The translations under genes and the position numbers were made by a program. DNA of 64,000 nt, taken from assembly GCA_017562135.1 (NCBI GenBank), contig QEYB01001053.1, forward strand, positions 744,001-808,000, written 5' to 3'. Under the pieces are notes generated by a model that saw only the letters and a program-made list of their open reading frames with translations, searched no databases and was not told where the DNA came from. Below, piece by piece: positions 24,901 to 35,500 of this stretch. This DNA comes from Dipylidium caninum. Taxonomy: Eukaryota; Platyhelminthes; Cestoda; Cyclophyllidea; Dipylidiidae. Each line of letters starts with the position of its first letter. Within the stretch, counting starts at the first letter, position 1.

Positions 24901-27719
24901 ATGAGAGGTGTACTGCCTCTGCAAGCAGCCCTATGATCCCTCTCAGTGCGTTTTTCTCCGTCCCGTTCCCCCCTTCCCCCCTCGTCGCGCTTGCTCCGCT
25001 TAATAATCCCCTTTTCTCTGTGTGGCTTGCTTGTCTGTGTAGCGTTTATTCAACAGCCGCAGTCTTAAATTTAGCAGTTCTTTCATACTTAGCGGTTTGT
25101 CTTGTTTTTCGTATTTTCATGCGATTATCTGTAAAACTGGACACGTTAAGTGTGCTGCAAACCCTGTGTGTTATTGTTGTCTCCCCCCGCGCCCAGCGCC
25201 TCCCCCCCCCTCTCCCGTCCACAGGTCCCACCCACGGGTAGCCTGTGTTTCTTAGGCTTGGCACACAAAACCGGTAATGCTTGCATCACAACTAGGGCGT
25301 ACATTGGTTGTGACCTCTGCCAGGACTGGTTCCACTTCACCTGCGTTGGTCTGGAATCGGGCACTTCCACCGCCTCCCTTGGCGACTCCTGGATCTGTCC
25401 AGAGTGTCGGAGGTCCGAGGACAAGGCGAAGGATGAGGTCTACTGTCTCTGTCGCACTCCTTACGATCCCTCCCGGTAATACCTTCTCCCTCCCTGCCCT
25501 GTCACAGCCTCCTCGTTCTTCTCCACTGTCCTTTTTTGTTTTTCCCCTTCCCCTCTTGTTTTGCGTTGTTGTTAGGCTGGTTAGCTAGCAGTTAGACGAC
25601 TGCCTTTTCCATCTTAGAAGTAACCTGCTTCTCTCCCTCTATTTTTGCCTCGAAAGCGTCTACATCGCCTGTGACCAGTGCGACGAATGGTACCACGCGG
25701 AGTGCGTGGGTCTGGAAGCGGAGGCAGTGGCAAAACACGAGGGCCAGTATATCTGCCCTGTGTGTTCGAAAGGGCAGCTGATGGGGACGTGAAAAGCCCC
25801 CGCAACTCGGCGCGGAGTTTGAAGGTGGAGGAGGAGGAGGCGACGACGACGACGGCGACTGGCACTCCGAAGACAATATATGCGGCCCCACTGACGGAAT
25901 TGACGAAAAAGGCTGTGTTGGAGTTGTTTGCCGACTTGGAGGTGCGTTACCCTTCTTTTGTTTGCCTGCATTCTCCCCTCACCCTCGTGTCATCAGTCGG
26001 TGCCAGGCAGCACTTTTACTCCGCCCTTTTTTCCACTTCGGCTGTAATTTCGGTTAATTCATACACTGTTTACCGCTTTCGCCTCCGCATGAGGCTTTTT
26101 TACGTGTGCCGAAACTGGAGCTCCCCTCTGCTCATCGCGAGATCCTCTCAGTCCTTTACTCAGTCTGCCTCCGCACAAAAAGTGAGGCACGGACACATTC
26201 CCCCTGCAGCGTTTGACAACGGAGATAGTTTTAGGCCACTGGGTTTGCACTGACGCCTTATTTAATGGGGGGTCACACCAGATTTTGCCCTCTATCGGTC
26301 CGGGGGGCAGTAGAATTGTAAATAGCTTCGGCTAGCGTGTCTTCTTGGTAGGTAAAACGGTTTGGTCACCAACCCCATTTCCTGAAACCCTCTTTCGTAT
26401 CATCTCTCTGCTCTCCCTCCTTGTAGTCGCATAAACTCTCGTGGCCGTTTATGAAACCGCTGCCGCAGCCCAGTTCACACGCCTCCGTCTCGCCGGCCAA
26501 AGGACCCACGGGTGCGTTTTATCCTTCATGTAGAAAGGACAGTGGACCTGCATGCAGGCCAGCGTTTTAACGGTCTGGTTTTCTAGTCCACCGACACTAC
26601 TTTCGTTCGCATGCTGTTTTGAGCAGCAGCGCCCAGAGTTAACAGGAATGTATACAGTCGGAAACTATAAAATGGGCGTTTTTGTTTGGTTTGCGTTCAG
26701 CTGAGGCTCAGAGAGAGAGAGAGAGAGAGATTTGGTAACGTGCGCTCGATGTTTCTCTTTCTACATGTTAAGGGTGTCTTTATTCCTTTTGCAACGTTTT
26801 TTCGCCGTCGCTTTCCATTTCTATCTTACTTCTCGGCGAAAACAGATGAAAGCAAAGTGCCACTCGAGTTTGAAGGAACATTGGAGGCACTCGGACCGGG
26901 AATGGCTTCACTAATGACAAAAAATGCTTGATTTTGGTTCAAAAATTTCGTTCTGGCAGTGTGGCTTTCGTTAAGGAGCCTCGAGAACGTCAACAGGCCC
27001 ATGTTGATGACAACGAGGAAAACGACGACGACGACTGTGAAATGTCATTCACACCCGAAACTATTCGTTAACTCGCGTCTAAACCAGGAACTCGCCATGC
27101 GTCTAGGGCAGTGTTAAAGCATCTGTGTATAGTAAATAAAACTGACGCAACTTTATATGATGCACCGACCGGCCACATGAAGCCTTAATTACCCTTCACC
27201 TTCTTTACTGCATCCTCCATACTCGTCCGATGTTTCACCGACCGTGATTACGACTTTTTTGGGGAGTAAAAGTGGACTCGAACCAAAATGATGCCATGAA
27301 AGGTTTTCAGGTAAAGATTTTTCTCGAAAAGGCCTGTGCCACTTGCCCAATCGTTGGCAGAAAGTTGTAGATGTCAGCGGGAATTTGTTCGATTGAATGC
27401 AATTAATAATGTTTTCTGCCTGTAACCGACGCCCATTTCGTAGTTTTCGGCCTGATAATTCAGTGTGAAAACCGAGTATTCATAGACTTATTCCATCCAC
27501 CGCGCAGATTTGGCCAACTTCAAGGCGGCCTTCGAGCGCGGTGCCTATCGGTCCCTGGGCGACGTCTCGTTCGCGGGCAACTGCCTCTTCTCCAACGCCC
27601 GTCTCGTCTTCGACGCCGGCTCGACCGAGTTCCACTGTGTGGAGGTGCTCGAGGCCTTCTTCCTTCGCCGCATGAAGGAGGTGCGAAGTCTCTCACAACA
27701 GACCGCCGCCTCCTCCTGA
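9941..27719 (+). CDS. BPTF: BPTF/NURF301, large subunit of the NURF chromatin remodelling complex
   Basis: Nuclear scaffold and histone-reading subunit that works with the ISWI ATPase in NURF. I trace 29 phase-compatible exons: 9941-10154, 10250-10494, 10596-10718, 10754-11847, 11913-12277, 12345-12694, 13253-13666, 13734-13896, 13947-14275, 14360-14515, 14583-15163, 15233-15608, 15694-15828, 16175-16382, 17121-17188, 17226-17642, 18265-18426, 18499-18801, 18872-18994, 19326-19644, 19996-20405, 20485-20789, 21369-21757, 23758-24126, 24561-24945, 25296-25475, 25657-25941, 26427-26511 and 27508-27719. The product is about 2,920 residues, near fly and human BPTF. In order: AT-hooks (RGRPRKRP, GRPGRPR), DDT domain, PHD finger, acidic stretches, a BPTF-specific middle (LNRPQQHDEREKRR, EEWVSEEALQLWEIR), coiled coils, two PHD fingers and a C-terminal bromodomain. 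One-base frame breaks occur near 19510-19550, 24900-24908 and 25785-25800. The donor at 18426 was chosen over GTGAGT at 18453 because only it keeps phase and the coiled-coil heptads. Confidence 0.9.
10754..11847 (+). other. BPTF: BPTF exon 4: DDT domain and N-terminal PHD finger
   Basis: The longest exon. Residues about 283-345 (LFDAISIYQTLRRYGRLLRL onward) form the helical DDT domain, which contacts ISWI-type ATPases and DNA in this family. Residues about 470-520 form a C4HC3 PHD finger beginning DDFCRVCRQSGEVLCCDTCP, with the His and the final Cys pairs in place (WHCPLC). The exon ends in YWFMEGRLFM, where family members also have a YWF motif after the PHD. All zinc ligands are visible. Confidence 0.88.
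12695..13252 (+). other. BPTF intron 6
   Basis: It starts GTAAGT and ends CCAAACAG, joining codon-complete exons. It is AT-rich with no recognised element. Confidence 0.55.
15233..15608 (+). other. BPTF: BPTF exon 12: highly acidic segment
   Basis: After KTKSVDPDFVVDFG the exon encodes long Asp/Glu runs (EEEEEEEEEEDYGVDEN type), partly from GAG and GAT repeats. Acidic tracts in remodeller subunits often contact histones; here that role is inferred. Confidence 0.7.
21758..23757 (+). other. 2.0 kb BPTF intron 23
   Basis: It runs from GTGGGT after IALQVQ to TCCTCCAG before EEILMAKKAAQ. No exon-like frame, transposon protein or simple repeat was recognised inside. Confidence 0.6.
24561..25941 (+). 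other. BPTF: BPTF C-terminal double PHD finger module
   Basis: Three exons. Exon 25 carries a basic AT-hook-like RGRPRSK segment and the start of the first finger (VYCLCKQPYDPSQ). Exon 26 continues it (YIGCDLCQDWFHFTC, WICPEC) and begins the second finger (DEVYCLCRTPYDPSR). Exon 27 completes it (YIACDQCDEWYHAEC, YICPVC). Introns fall at the same point in both fingers, right after YDPS, showing that the pair arose by exon duplication. In BPTF the last PHD binds H3K4me3; the aromatic YIACDQCDEWYH face needed for that is kept in the second finger. Two one-base frame breaks (near 24905 and 25790) interrupt the frame. Confidence 0.85.
26711..26730. repeat. (GA)10 microsatellite in the bromodomain intron
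   Basis: A pure GA dinucleotide run within intron 28 of BPTF. Confidence 0.9.
26960..27140 (+). other. Possible alternative last exon with polyadenylation signal inside the bromodomain intron
   Basis: A clean acceptor (TTCTGGCAG) ends at 26959. One frame then reads VAFVKEPRERQQAHVDDNEE, continues into an Asp run and ends SFTPETIR at a TAA (27069-27071). AATAAA follows at 27135-27140. The acidic, protein-like composition and the nearby signal suggest a terminal exon. That frame needs a preceding exon ending after the second codon base, whereas exon 28 ends after the first, so it would splice from another exon, such as the one ending at 25475, or belong to a different transcript. Confidence 0.3.
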
Positions 27720-28498
27720 CCGACTTGATTGAAAGGCAGTCACTTGTTGAATGCGTTATGTCCTCCATCCCCGTGGCCACCATTTTATCGAGCCGCTTGG
27801 CCGCCGCACACGCCTCCCTCCCCTGTCCGTCTGTGTATGTATTTTGTACTACTTTGTACCTCCTCTGGCACTGCTCCCACCCTCTCCTGTTCTACTCCCC
27901 TGCATCATCTCAATGCGTCCGAGAGTGCGAGGCGAAAGGTTGAAACATCAGCGCTTTTATCTATGTGTAAAATATTGGTATATTTGAATCCGTGAGAGTT
28001 TTAGGCCTCATCTCTTCTTCTTCTTTTTCCTTCTTTGGCTTTTGCCGTTGATCTGTGCAATTGGCTTTACTCAAATTCAGTTGGTAGGCTTCAGCTCATA
28101 CCGCCAGCGGCGTGCCACTGTTTGTTCGGCTGTTGTTGTTGTTATTGTTGACGCGCCGATCTCGCTTAGCGGCCCCCGTGGTGTCTCCTCTCCCTGCCCC
28201 GTGAATCATCGTGGGGAGATTATCTCGTGGCTCGAGACGACTCCCCATCCTCGACTGGGTTAATCTCGCCTCGGGATGGGGCTGCGAGTCTCCCTTGCCC
28301 TCCTCGCGCCTGCCTTGTGGGTGTGAGGTGTCGTCGTCGTCGTCCCCACGCTTTCCCTCCCCCGTCGTCTCGTTTTATGATGTGAGTTGTGCAACTCATT
28401 GCGATTTTATTAACGTTCGTCTGTCAGTTGGTGTGCGACTGGCTGAGTGGAGAGAAGAGGCAGGTCGTGGGTGAGCACTCAGCGGTGCCTCCACGCCT

Positions 28499-28501
<3 letters not shown>

Positions 28502-28529
<28 letters not shown>
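28502..28529. repeat. (CT)14 microsatellite
   Basis: An uninterrupted CT dinucleotide run about 780 bp beyond the BPTF stop codon. Confidence 0.9.
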
Positions 28530-28532
<3 letters not shown>

Positions 28533-30719
28533 GTTGTCCCAAGGTGCCTGCACTAAGGGCAGTTGAGGAGCTCGTAGCACGCAGACTCGCGTGAGGTCAA
28601 ATTAACACGACGTGATATGCGCACAGAGGACGGAATCACAAAACATCGAAGTACCGACTGCCCGGGTGTGTGTGTGTGTTCGGGTGTGAGGTGAGTCGAC
28701 AAACGATAAGATCAGCTGCCCCAATCGCGGTGAGAGTCTAGTCTTCACAAGACACCGTGTGTTCGTCTGACTCCGCGTCGACTTCAACCCCGAGGCGGCG
28801 TTGATGGCGCCTCAGCCCGGAGTGTGTTTCACACGCACAAAATGTGTAAACGGCGCGAATGTGTCCAGCCTCGGTGGCCAAAAGCGGATACAGTCTCCGT
28901 TCGAGGCTCCGATCAGACGTGGCCCCAAGGAGGCTCGGGCGACTCGGACTTGGTCGATCCTCATCGCGTCCTCGGGAAGGAGAGATGTGTGTAGACCGAC
29001 TCTCTCCCACCGGATGGAGTAGAAGTGTGAAATCTTCGGCCTTTGCCGTGAGTCGATCACGTCGTCGTCTTAGGCCCCGAGCACCGCGTTTATGTGTGTG
29101 TGTGTGTGTGTGCTCTGCTCGACTATCACCTTGGCGCGATGATTCACTGCACGAAGGTTACCAAGAGGGTGGTAGAGACAGGTTTATAACGTCTCCGTGC
29201 CCTTATTGTCTCCGTGACATCATCGGGGCTGGGTGTTGGCGCACCACGGAACTTTGGCGCCACCCACTGTCTCCTGTGAAGTATTTACCGGTTTGAGGAG
29301 AGCGACAAAGCCGGAGACGAGTGCACCGATCTTCGAGGGGATCACAGACGCGCCCGGGAAACAAAAGAAAAAGCACTCATGTGTGGTTTCAGGCTTCGCC
29401 ACCCACGGGGTGAGGCAGAAGCAAACACTTCATTCTACAGGCTCCAGTCCTCCGAATGTCGTCTTGGCTCTTTCCACGATTAGCGTCTTTTTGTTGCACG
29501 AGGCGGTCTACGCCAAGACTATACTTCTCTACTTTATTTTTACATGGGTTTTTATTGAGGAAAAGAAGGAGGTGAGGCCAAATTTCTTGCTACGGCCGGC
29601 CTGCTGTCCACTTTCACCTCGGCATGGCCGAATGAGGACCAGTCAAGGGCTCTTTGTTGTGCTCCCCGTCCACGAGGATGCGTCGGTCGCGCCCGTGCGG
29701 CAGACGTTGAAGAAGTTGTTGAGGTGGAAACACGTTGGAACGAAGTGTCGGCTCCAGCGGGAGGCCTCGTCGAGCTCTCGGCAGTCGTCGTCCTCCCAAG
29801 CCGCCACACCATGAGGCGATTTTGGGGAGGCAGGCGGGTTTTGTTTTTGCCCAATTTGTTACATTTTTCTGGTGGTAGCTCGGAGAAAAGTTAGAGTGGA
29901 TGAAATGCCCTTACGGGCAGTTGGGAAAACGCCTCATTGGCGACTGCAGACGGACAAAAAAACTCGCCCGCCCTACGGACGATCGCACACTGAGACGGCG
30001 GTGTCAACGACGGTTGATTGTGAAGAAAAAAAAGAGGGAGGGGGGGGGAAGTTGAGGAGAATTTCAATTTGCGGCATCCGGTGGACTGGATCATGCTTCT
30101 GTCCACGGGTCGCGCGGTTTCTTGCGCTCTTCCAGAGCAACCTCGTCTCGCACCGAACTGAGTCGTGCGACAGAACAAAGGACACGGACACCATTGACTG
30201 GGTTTCGTGGGGGGCTGTGGGCCGGGGGGTGGAGGGCGGAGGGCGGAGGGGACTTTATCATTATGCTCGCCTTGACAACAGCCTGTTTCAGCCATTTTAT
30301 GCTCATTTGTGGCTCCTACCTGCCTCCGACCTCGCCTATCGCCACATCGTATCTGATTTTACGACTCATTTGTCGGTCCACTCGACGCGCCTTCACTTTT
30401 ATTGCGATCCCTGAGTGATAATGCCTGAGACGAAGACATCCTCGAGGTGAGTGTGTGTCTGTGGTGCTGCGGAGTGGCTGATGCTCGAACCAGCTCGGTC
30501 GAATTTCCTGGCTGCGATTGAGCCCGTTGCAAAGTCGACAAAGCGCCGAACGGAGGCGATGTGAAAGCCACACGTGTGAAAAGTCTTTGTGTCTGGTGAG
30601 ACGCCGGGGAGCTGGATGGTTGGGGACTATGAGAGCGTCGTTGAATGTAAACGCAAGGGAAAAGGGGAAATTTTGAGGTTATTTAGTTTAGGGGTGAAGA
30701 CAAAAACGTGTACCGGGGC

Positions 30720-31018
30720 CGAAAGGGAGCTACCAAAGGGGCGACGAATGAAATGTGGGGAAGGAAAGGCGTTTCAAGACGGGCGGTGGTCTGCCTTGAC
30801 GCTACGCAAGTCGCCAGAACGGAAGTGCGGAGACCAACAGCGAGGAATTTTTATCCTAGTTGGATCCACCTCCTACGCGAAAGCCTCACTAATGTTCCCC
30901 GAAGACTGCAGAGCTGCGCACTTATTCAGATTGCCGACGCAAGGAGAAAGCGACGGAAAGCGCTTTTTCTTTTCCATGGAAGTCTGTTGAGCTGTGCTGT
31001 GAGTCAAATTGAACTCGA
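30720..31018 (+). repeat. Dispersed repeat, copy 1 (about 300 bp)
   Basis: It shares a long, nearly identical sequence with 34438-34737 in the same orientation, from GAAAGGGAGCTACC-AAGGGGCG through GGATCCACCTCC and CCCCGAAGACTGCAGAGCTG to GTGAGTCAAATTGAACTCG. A few substitutions and small indels separate the copies. No coding frame is conserved, so it looks like a non-autonomous element or segmental duplicate. Confidence 0.85.
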
Positions 31019-32540
31019 CTTTGGTCAGAGTGGCGGATCTTGGGCCAAATTATGAGTCTGGAAGCTATGAAACAGGCTGTGGATGAAAAGTGAAAACAAA
31101 GAGCCAAATTTACTTCACTCAGCCGACTTTTTTGCCAACGGGCGCTGAATGGAAGTAGAAATGGAAAATGAACAAATTTTGGCACCATTTTCATTCTCTC
31201 CACCCCAAATGACCTCCATGAGCATCTACGGTTGGGCAAGTCGCATGCACCTTTTGAAAGCAAATCTTCACTCTTAAGCTTGACAAACGCCTCAAAGGCT
31301 TTCATTTTATCATTCTGATCAGTGTATTTATTCTCTCTTAAAAATAATTCGTAATTCCGGAATGTGGCAATAATCTGTCGTGGGTGGTTCGGATTCCACA
31401 GTCTTCGTCGTCGTCGTCGTCGTCGTCGTCCTCACCTCCTCCTCCTCGTTGCCGTCAACGTGTGGCGGTATTCGAGTTATGAGAACGACAATTTTGGAAC
31501 CATCTCCACCGCCGAATGCCCCTTTAATGTTTCTCTCGAAGCCCATTGAACTGCGTTGAACTCGGACAGGGCAAGTCAACGCGAATCGTGCTTTGCTCCC
31601 ATCTGATTTCGACGGAGTACAAAAAGGGCAATATTGTAAGAAATGAGTGAGAGGAATGTCTTTAGCATTTATAAGCGAAAATTTCGAACGCATGTTGTAA
31701 TGTGTCCTCCTCAGTGGCAACCGGACACGGAATGGACAGAAACACTCCTTTTAATGGTTTCCAGCTTATTGTCGGCCGGTGAGGGCTGGTGTTAGCACCG
31801 GGAAGAGTGGAAGGTCGGCATCGACGAAGGGGAGATCGGCGGAGGCGACTTGGTTTGCTCCACTTCCACCCGTGAGCCATGCTCATTTTAAGCGCTACGA
31901 ACCGAGTCGTATGACTTTAATCCGCCCATTTGAGGAGGGCGGCTGTCGCCTCGGGAATTCCGGCCATCGAGGGGGGGGGGGGGGAAGGGGCGAGTGGATC
32001 ACAAGCTGCTCCCACCTCCAGCCTGTCCGTCCCATACACGCGCCGTCTCTGGTGTGGAAGGCTTTGACAGGTCGTTCGGCCACCGATCCGACAAATGTGA
32101 GTCCCACGCCGCCGGACACCGAGCGCACCGCCAGAGCTCCATGGACTCCGATTCTCCTCCCTCCTAATCACTGAGTGGACTCGTCCCTCCGTAGCCCAAC
32201 GTGGCCGATTCGTGGCCCAGTGGCGGTGGGCAGGACATTCCAGCCCACGAAAAAATAGCGTTTCTCAGTCTTAAGTCAGCCTGAGTTTTGTCCTAACGCA
32301 TCCACCTCGGCCGCTTTCGACACTGACGACACTCACCCGGCGCCCGCCCTCCTCTCCGACCTTTCCGTGCCGAAAAGTCCGCCGAGAGGCCGCCAGGAAG
32401 AAGCCCGACGGGGTGACCACGTCCTTCTCGTGTATTCACAAATAAGCAGTGGATCAAAAGCAAAGGGGAGGGGAGGAGCTACACTGTACATAACACAGGG
32501 CATCCGAAACGCTCGGGTCGAAAGGCGACGCCTCCTCGTG

Positions 32541-35500
32541 TCAGCTGCCCACCACCGGCTTCCAGGGCTGGTGAGGGTTGAGGAACCAGGCTTGTTGTTC
32601 CAACTGCTGCTGTTGCTGTTGCGACATCTGAAGCGGTTCTTCCAACACCGTCTGACTTGACTGTCGATTCGGTTGACTGGGATGCCCAACTGTCGTCGAC
32701 CAGTCCACCGGCAGGGATTCAAAATTCACGGGATACACACCGACCTCGCCTTCCACCCCGCCGGGCAGTGACACCGTCGAGGCGTCCGTGCTTCCGCTAT
32801 TCTCGGGCAGTGCCGGCAAGGGCTCAAACACATCGGTGTTGTAGGTGCCGCAGGTTCCGGCAAACAGCATTCCCAGGTAAGGCTGCTGCTGCTGCTGGTT
32901 CTGCTGTTCTGCTGCTGCCGATGCTGCTGCTGAAGGGGCTGATGAGCCTCGTGTTGGAGGTGTTGATGGTCAAGAAAGCCCACCTCCTCGGCGGTCTGCA
33001 CCCCAGGAGGGCGCCAAATGTAGGCGTACTGGTCCTCGGGGTGTACAACCTCCGAAAAGGTGCCCTGTGCTTGGGGAAAGACAGCCGGTGCCTCTACAAT
33101 AGACTGATCATGCGATAAAAAGTACTCCAATGACGGTTGCTGCCGCTGTTCGGGCTGGAAGTACACTTCGGGCTGGAGAGCCTCCTCCGCCCCGGGGTGG
33201 AAGAGGAGTTGTTGGTGCTGTTGGTGCAGGAGGAGAGCTTCCAGCTCGGAGCCCTGGTAGTGTGGAGGTTGACGGTGTTGCTGAAAATCCATGGATGCAT
33301 CGTGAACTACGAAAAGAGGTAGACGACGAAGTAGTATGGGCGAGAAACGTCGGTATCGCAATTACTCAGTCTAGAATTTCGCAACACCTCAACACGGTGT
33401 GAAAGAAACTCTGGAGGGTTAATTTAAAAGGAGAGTTTTTTTGCCCCTAACTGAGACAAGCGGGTTGATTGTGAAATCACGATTTTCTCCGCCGAGGCGT
33501 CCCGGAGACTACACCAGTCAACTTCGGGGCTCAAATACAACGGCAGAGGTGACGTTCACACAGCCTCGAAACAGTGGGGAGGGTGGAAATCTTACCCCGA
33601 TGGGCAGGATCGCATTTGACTGTCTCGTAGCCAGGAGCCGGGGCGATTTTAGCCTAAAAAGGGGCGGAATATCACAGTCGGGCCGAAGAAGGTGGCAGAG
33701 CGAAGCGGGGCGGGGCGGGGCGGGGTGGGGCGAGACGAGGCCTACCATGGCGTCGCGTTCGTCGCAGAGTGGAACAATTTTCGAGGGGGTTTGAAGGCGG
33801 AGCTTGTTGCGTCGATGCGACGCACCGACGGGTTTATCCGCCGCCGAGATTCCAGACCCAGTCGGGGTTGTGGCAGCGCCGTCGCCGGCGGCTGCGGCGG
33901 TGGCAGCTGCGGCGGCCGCAGCGCCTGAGCCGAGCGCCTTGGCGGTCGGTTTGACGTGGTCGTGGCGGCCTTTGGCCTGAAAGAAGACTGCGCCGTTGCA
34001 GAAACGCCAGAAATGCGTGACCGGGTAGCCGCCGTGTCCCTTGCAATTCTTCTGCACCAGTCTGCCTTTACAGCCTGGTGTTGTACAACTGCGCACTGGG
34101 GAAGAAGGGCGGGAAATAAAAAGCTTTTTAAAGGGCGGCGATCCAACTCAGTGAAAAGGGCTGCGCTGGACCGGCGAAATCGCCTCTACGCTCGCTTCGC
34201 GAGGGCCCGGCGAAGATGGGCTCCCGGCAAGCTTCGGCGGAGCAGCAAACTCGTGGTCGACCCCAGCACTGCCCGACTATGGCCGAAATCAGTGGCCGCA
34301 GCCTCGAAGAATGTCTGCCCACCGCCGAACCGTCTGTGGCGAGAGGAGACAAACGGAATCGCCCTCGTGTGAACACAATCCGAGTCTCATGACTTCGCCT
34401 TGGCCCTTATTTTTACGGAAGCGGGGCCAAATTGAGGGGTGGGAAACTACCGAAGGGGCGGCGAACGAAGGTGGGGAAGGAAAGGCGTTTCAAGACGGGG
34501 CGGTGGTCTGCCTTGACGATACGCAAGTCGCCAGAACGGAAGTGTGGAGACCAACAGCGAGGATTTTTCATCCTAGTTGGATCCACCTCCGACCCGAAAG
34601 CCTCACTAATGTTCCCCGAAGACTGCAGAGCTGCGCACTTATTCAAGTTGAACGCCGACGAGGAGAGCAGACGTGAAACGCCTTTTTCTTTTCCATGGAA
34701 GTCTGTTGAGCTGTGCTGTGAGTCAAATTGAACTCGTGCAAGAAAAGAAGATGGGAGTCGCGTTTAGTTCCCACCGAGTTTCGTCCGTAAAATAATGCAC
34801 AAGCGACACACAAAAAGGAACAGTTCTACGAACTGCGTAGTCCGAATGCCCTTCAAAATCCATAAAGTAAAATCGTCGAGCCCACGTTTCGATGCATTTC
34901 TCCTAGTGGCGGCCGAACAGAGACCAAACAAACACGCTCGTTTCATAGTTTCCGACTTGAGGGGGGGGGGCGAAGTATTTCATCAACAGCAGCATCAAAC
35001 CGCCTCCGGCGGCCCAGTGGCGGGCATAGTTTCCCCCTGTGTTGTAGACAAAGTGACCGAATGCGGGGATGTGAGGCAGACGGGTGAGGTGGTGCGGAGA
35101 AAACCACTTTGCCGAGCCACCTCGGCGATGAGCCTCTCTGCCCTCCGCCCAACACCCACGACGAAAGTCACGGTCTCCGCCGGAGTGTCCGTGCATAGGC
35201 GAGGCCCGAGGAGGTGGGAAAAGGACCTTTATGGCCTTTGGGTTTATTGTCTGCGGACACTCGAGGCCCGAGGCTTTGTGTCCTCTTTGGTTTGGGCGGG
35301 GGGGGGGGGGCAGATTTATGGCTTCGACGTGCAAATAAGGCTAAATTTTGGGCATTCCATTCACCTGTTCTTGCCTGTTTATCGGTGGGTGTGGCCTACG
35401 CCGCCGGTTTCGTCGACTCGACACGAAATTACTGAAATTTTTTTGCCCACAAGCCTATTTTTTGATAGTCCGAAAACGTCGCCTCCCTTAAAGTTGGTTT

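Larger units (their letters stand above)
26427..27719 (+). other. BPTF: BPTF bromodomain (two exons) and C-terminus
   Basis: Exon 28 (26427-26511) encodes HKLSWPFMKPLPQPSS, matching the first helix and WPF shelf. Exon 29 (27508-27719) encodes DLANFKAAFERGAYRSLGDV and FHCVEVLEAFFLRRMKEVR, matching the last helices. The acetyl-lysine Asn most likely aligns with the Asn of NCLFSN (codon about 27594-27596). The ZA loop, normally PDYY..IK.PMDL, is replaced by a Gln/Ser/Pro stretch, and the loop after the Asn is about five residues longer than in human BPTF. The stop is TGA at 27717-27719. Confidence 0.75.
27720..32540. other. Region between BPTF and the 3' end of the GCM gene
   Basis: No conserved protein recognised. 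It contains a (CT)n tract at 28502-28529, GT runs near 28664-28679 and 29092-29112, one copy of a dispersed repeat (30720-31018) and a G run at 31971-31984. TTTATT near 31326-31331 reads AATAAA on the minus strand and could end the GCM transcript, which would then have a roughly 1.2 kb 3' UTR. Confidence 0.4.

Noticed and set aside
29640..29815. Minus-strand frame reading RHFVPTCFHLNNFFNVCRTG, exon-like in composition
   Set aside because: No family recognised, no clear splice sites at both ends, and the other minus frames are equally open in this GC-rich stretch.
35061..35068. ATGCGGGG in GCM intron 2 as an autoregulatory GCM site
   Set aside because: It differs from the ATGCGGGT-type consensus at the last base, and a single near-match of 8 bases is expected by chance.
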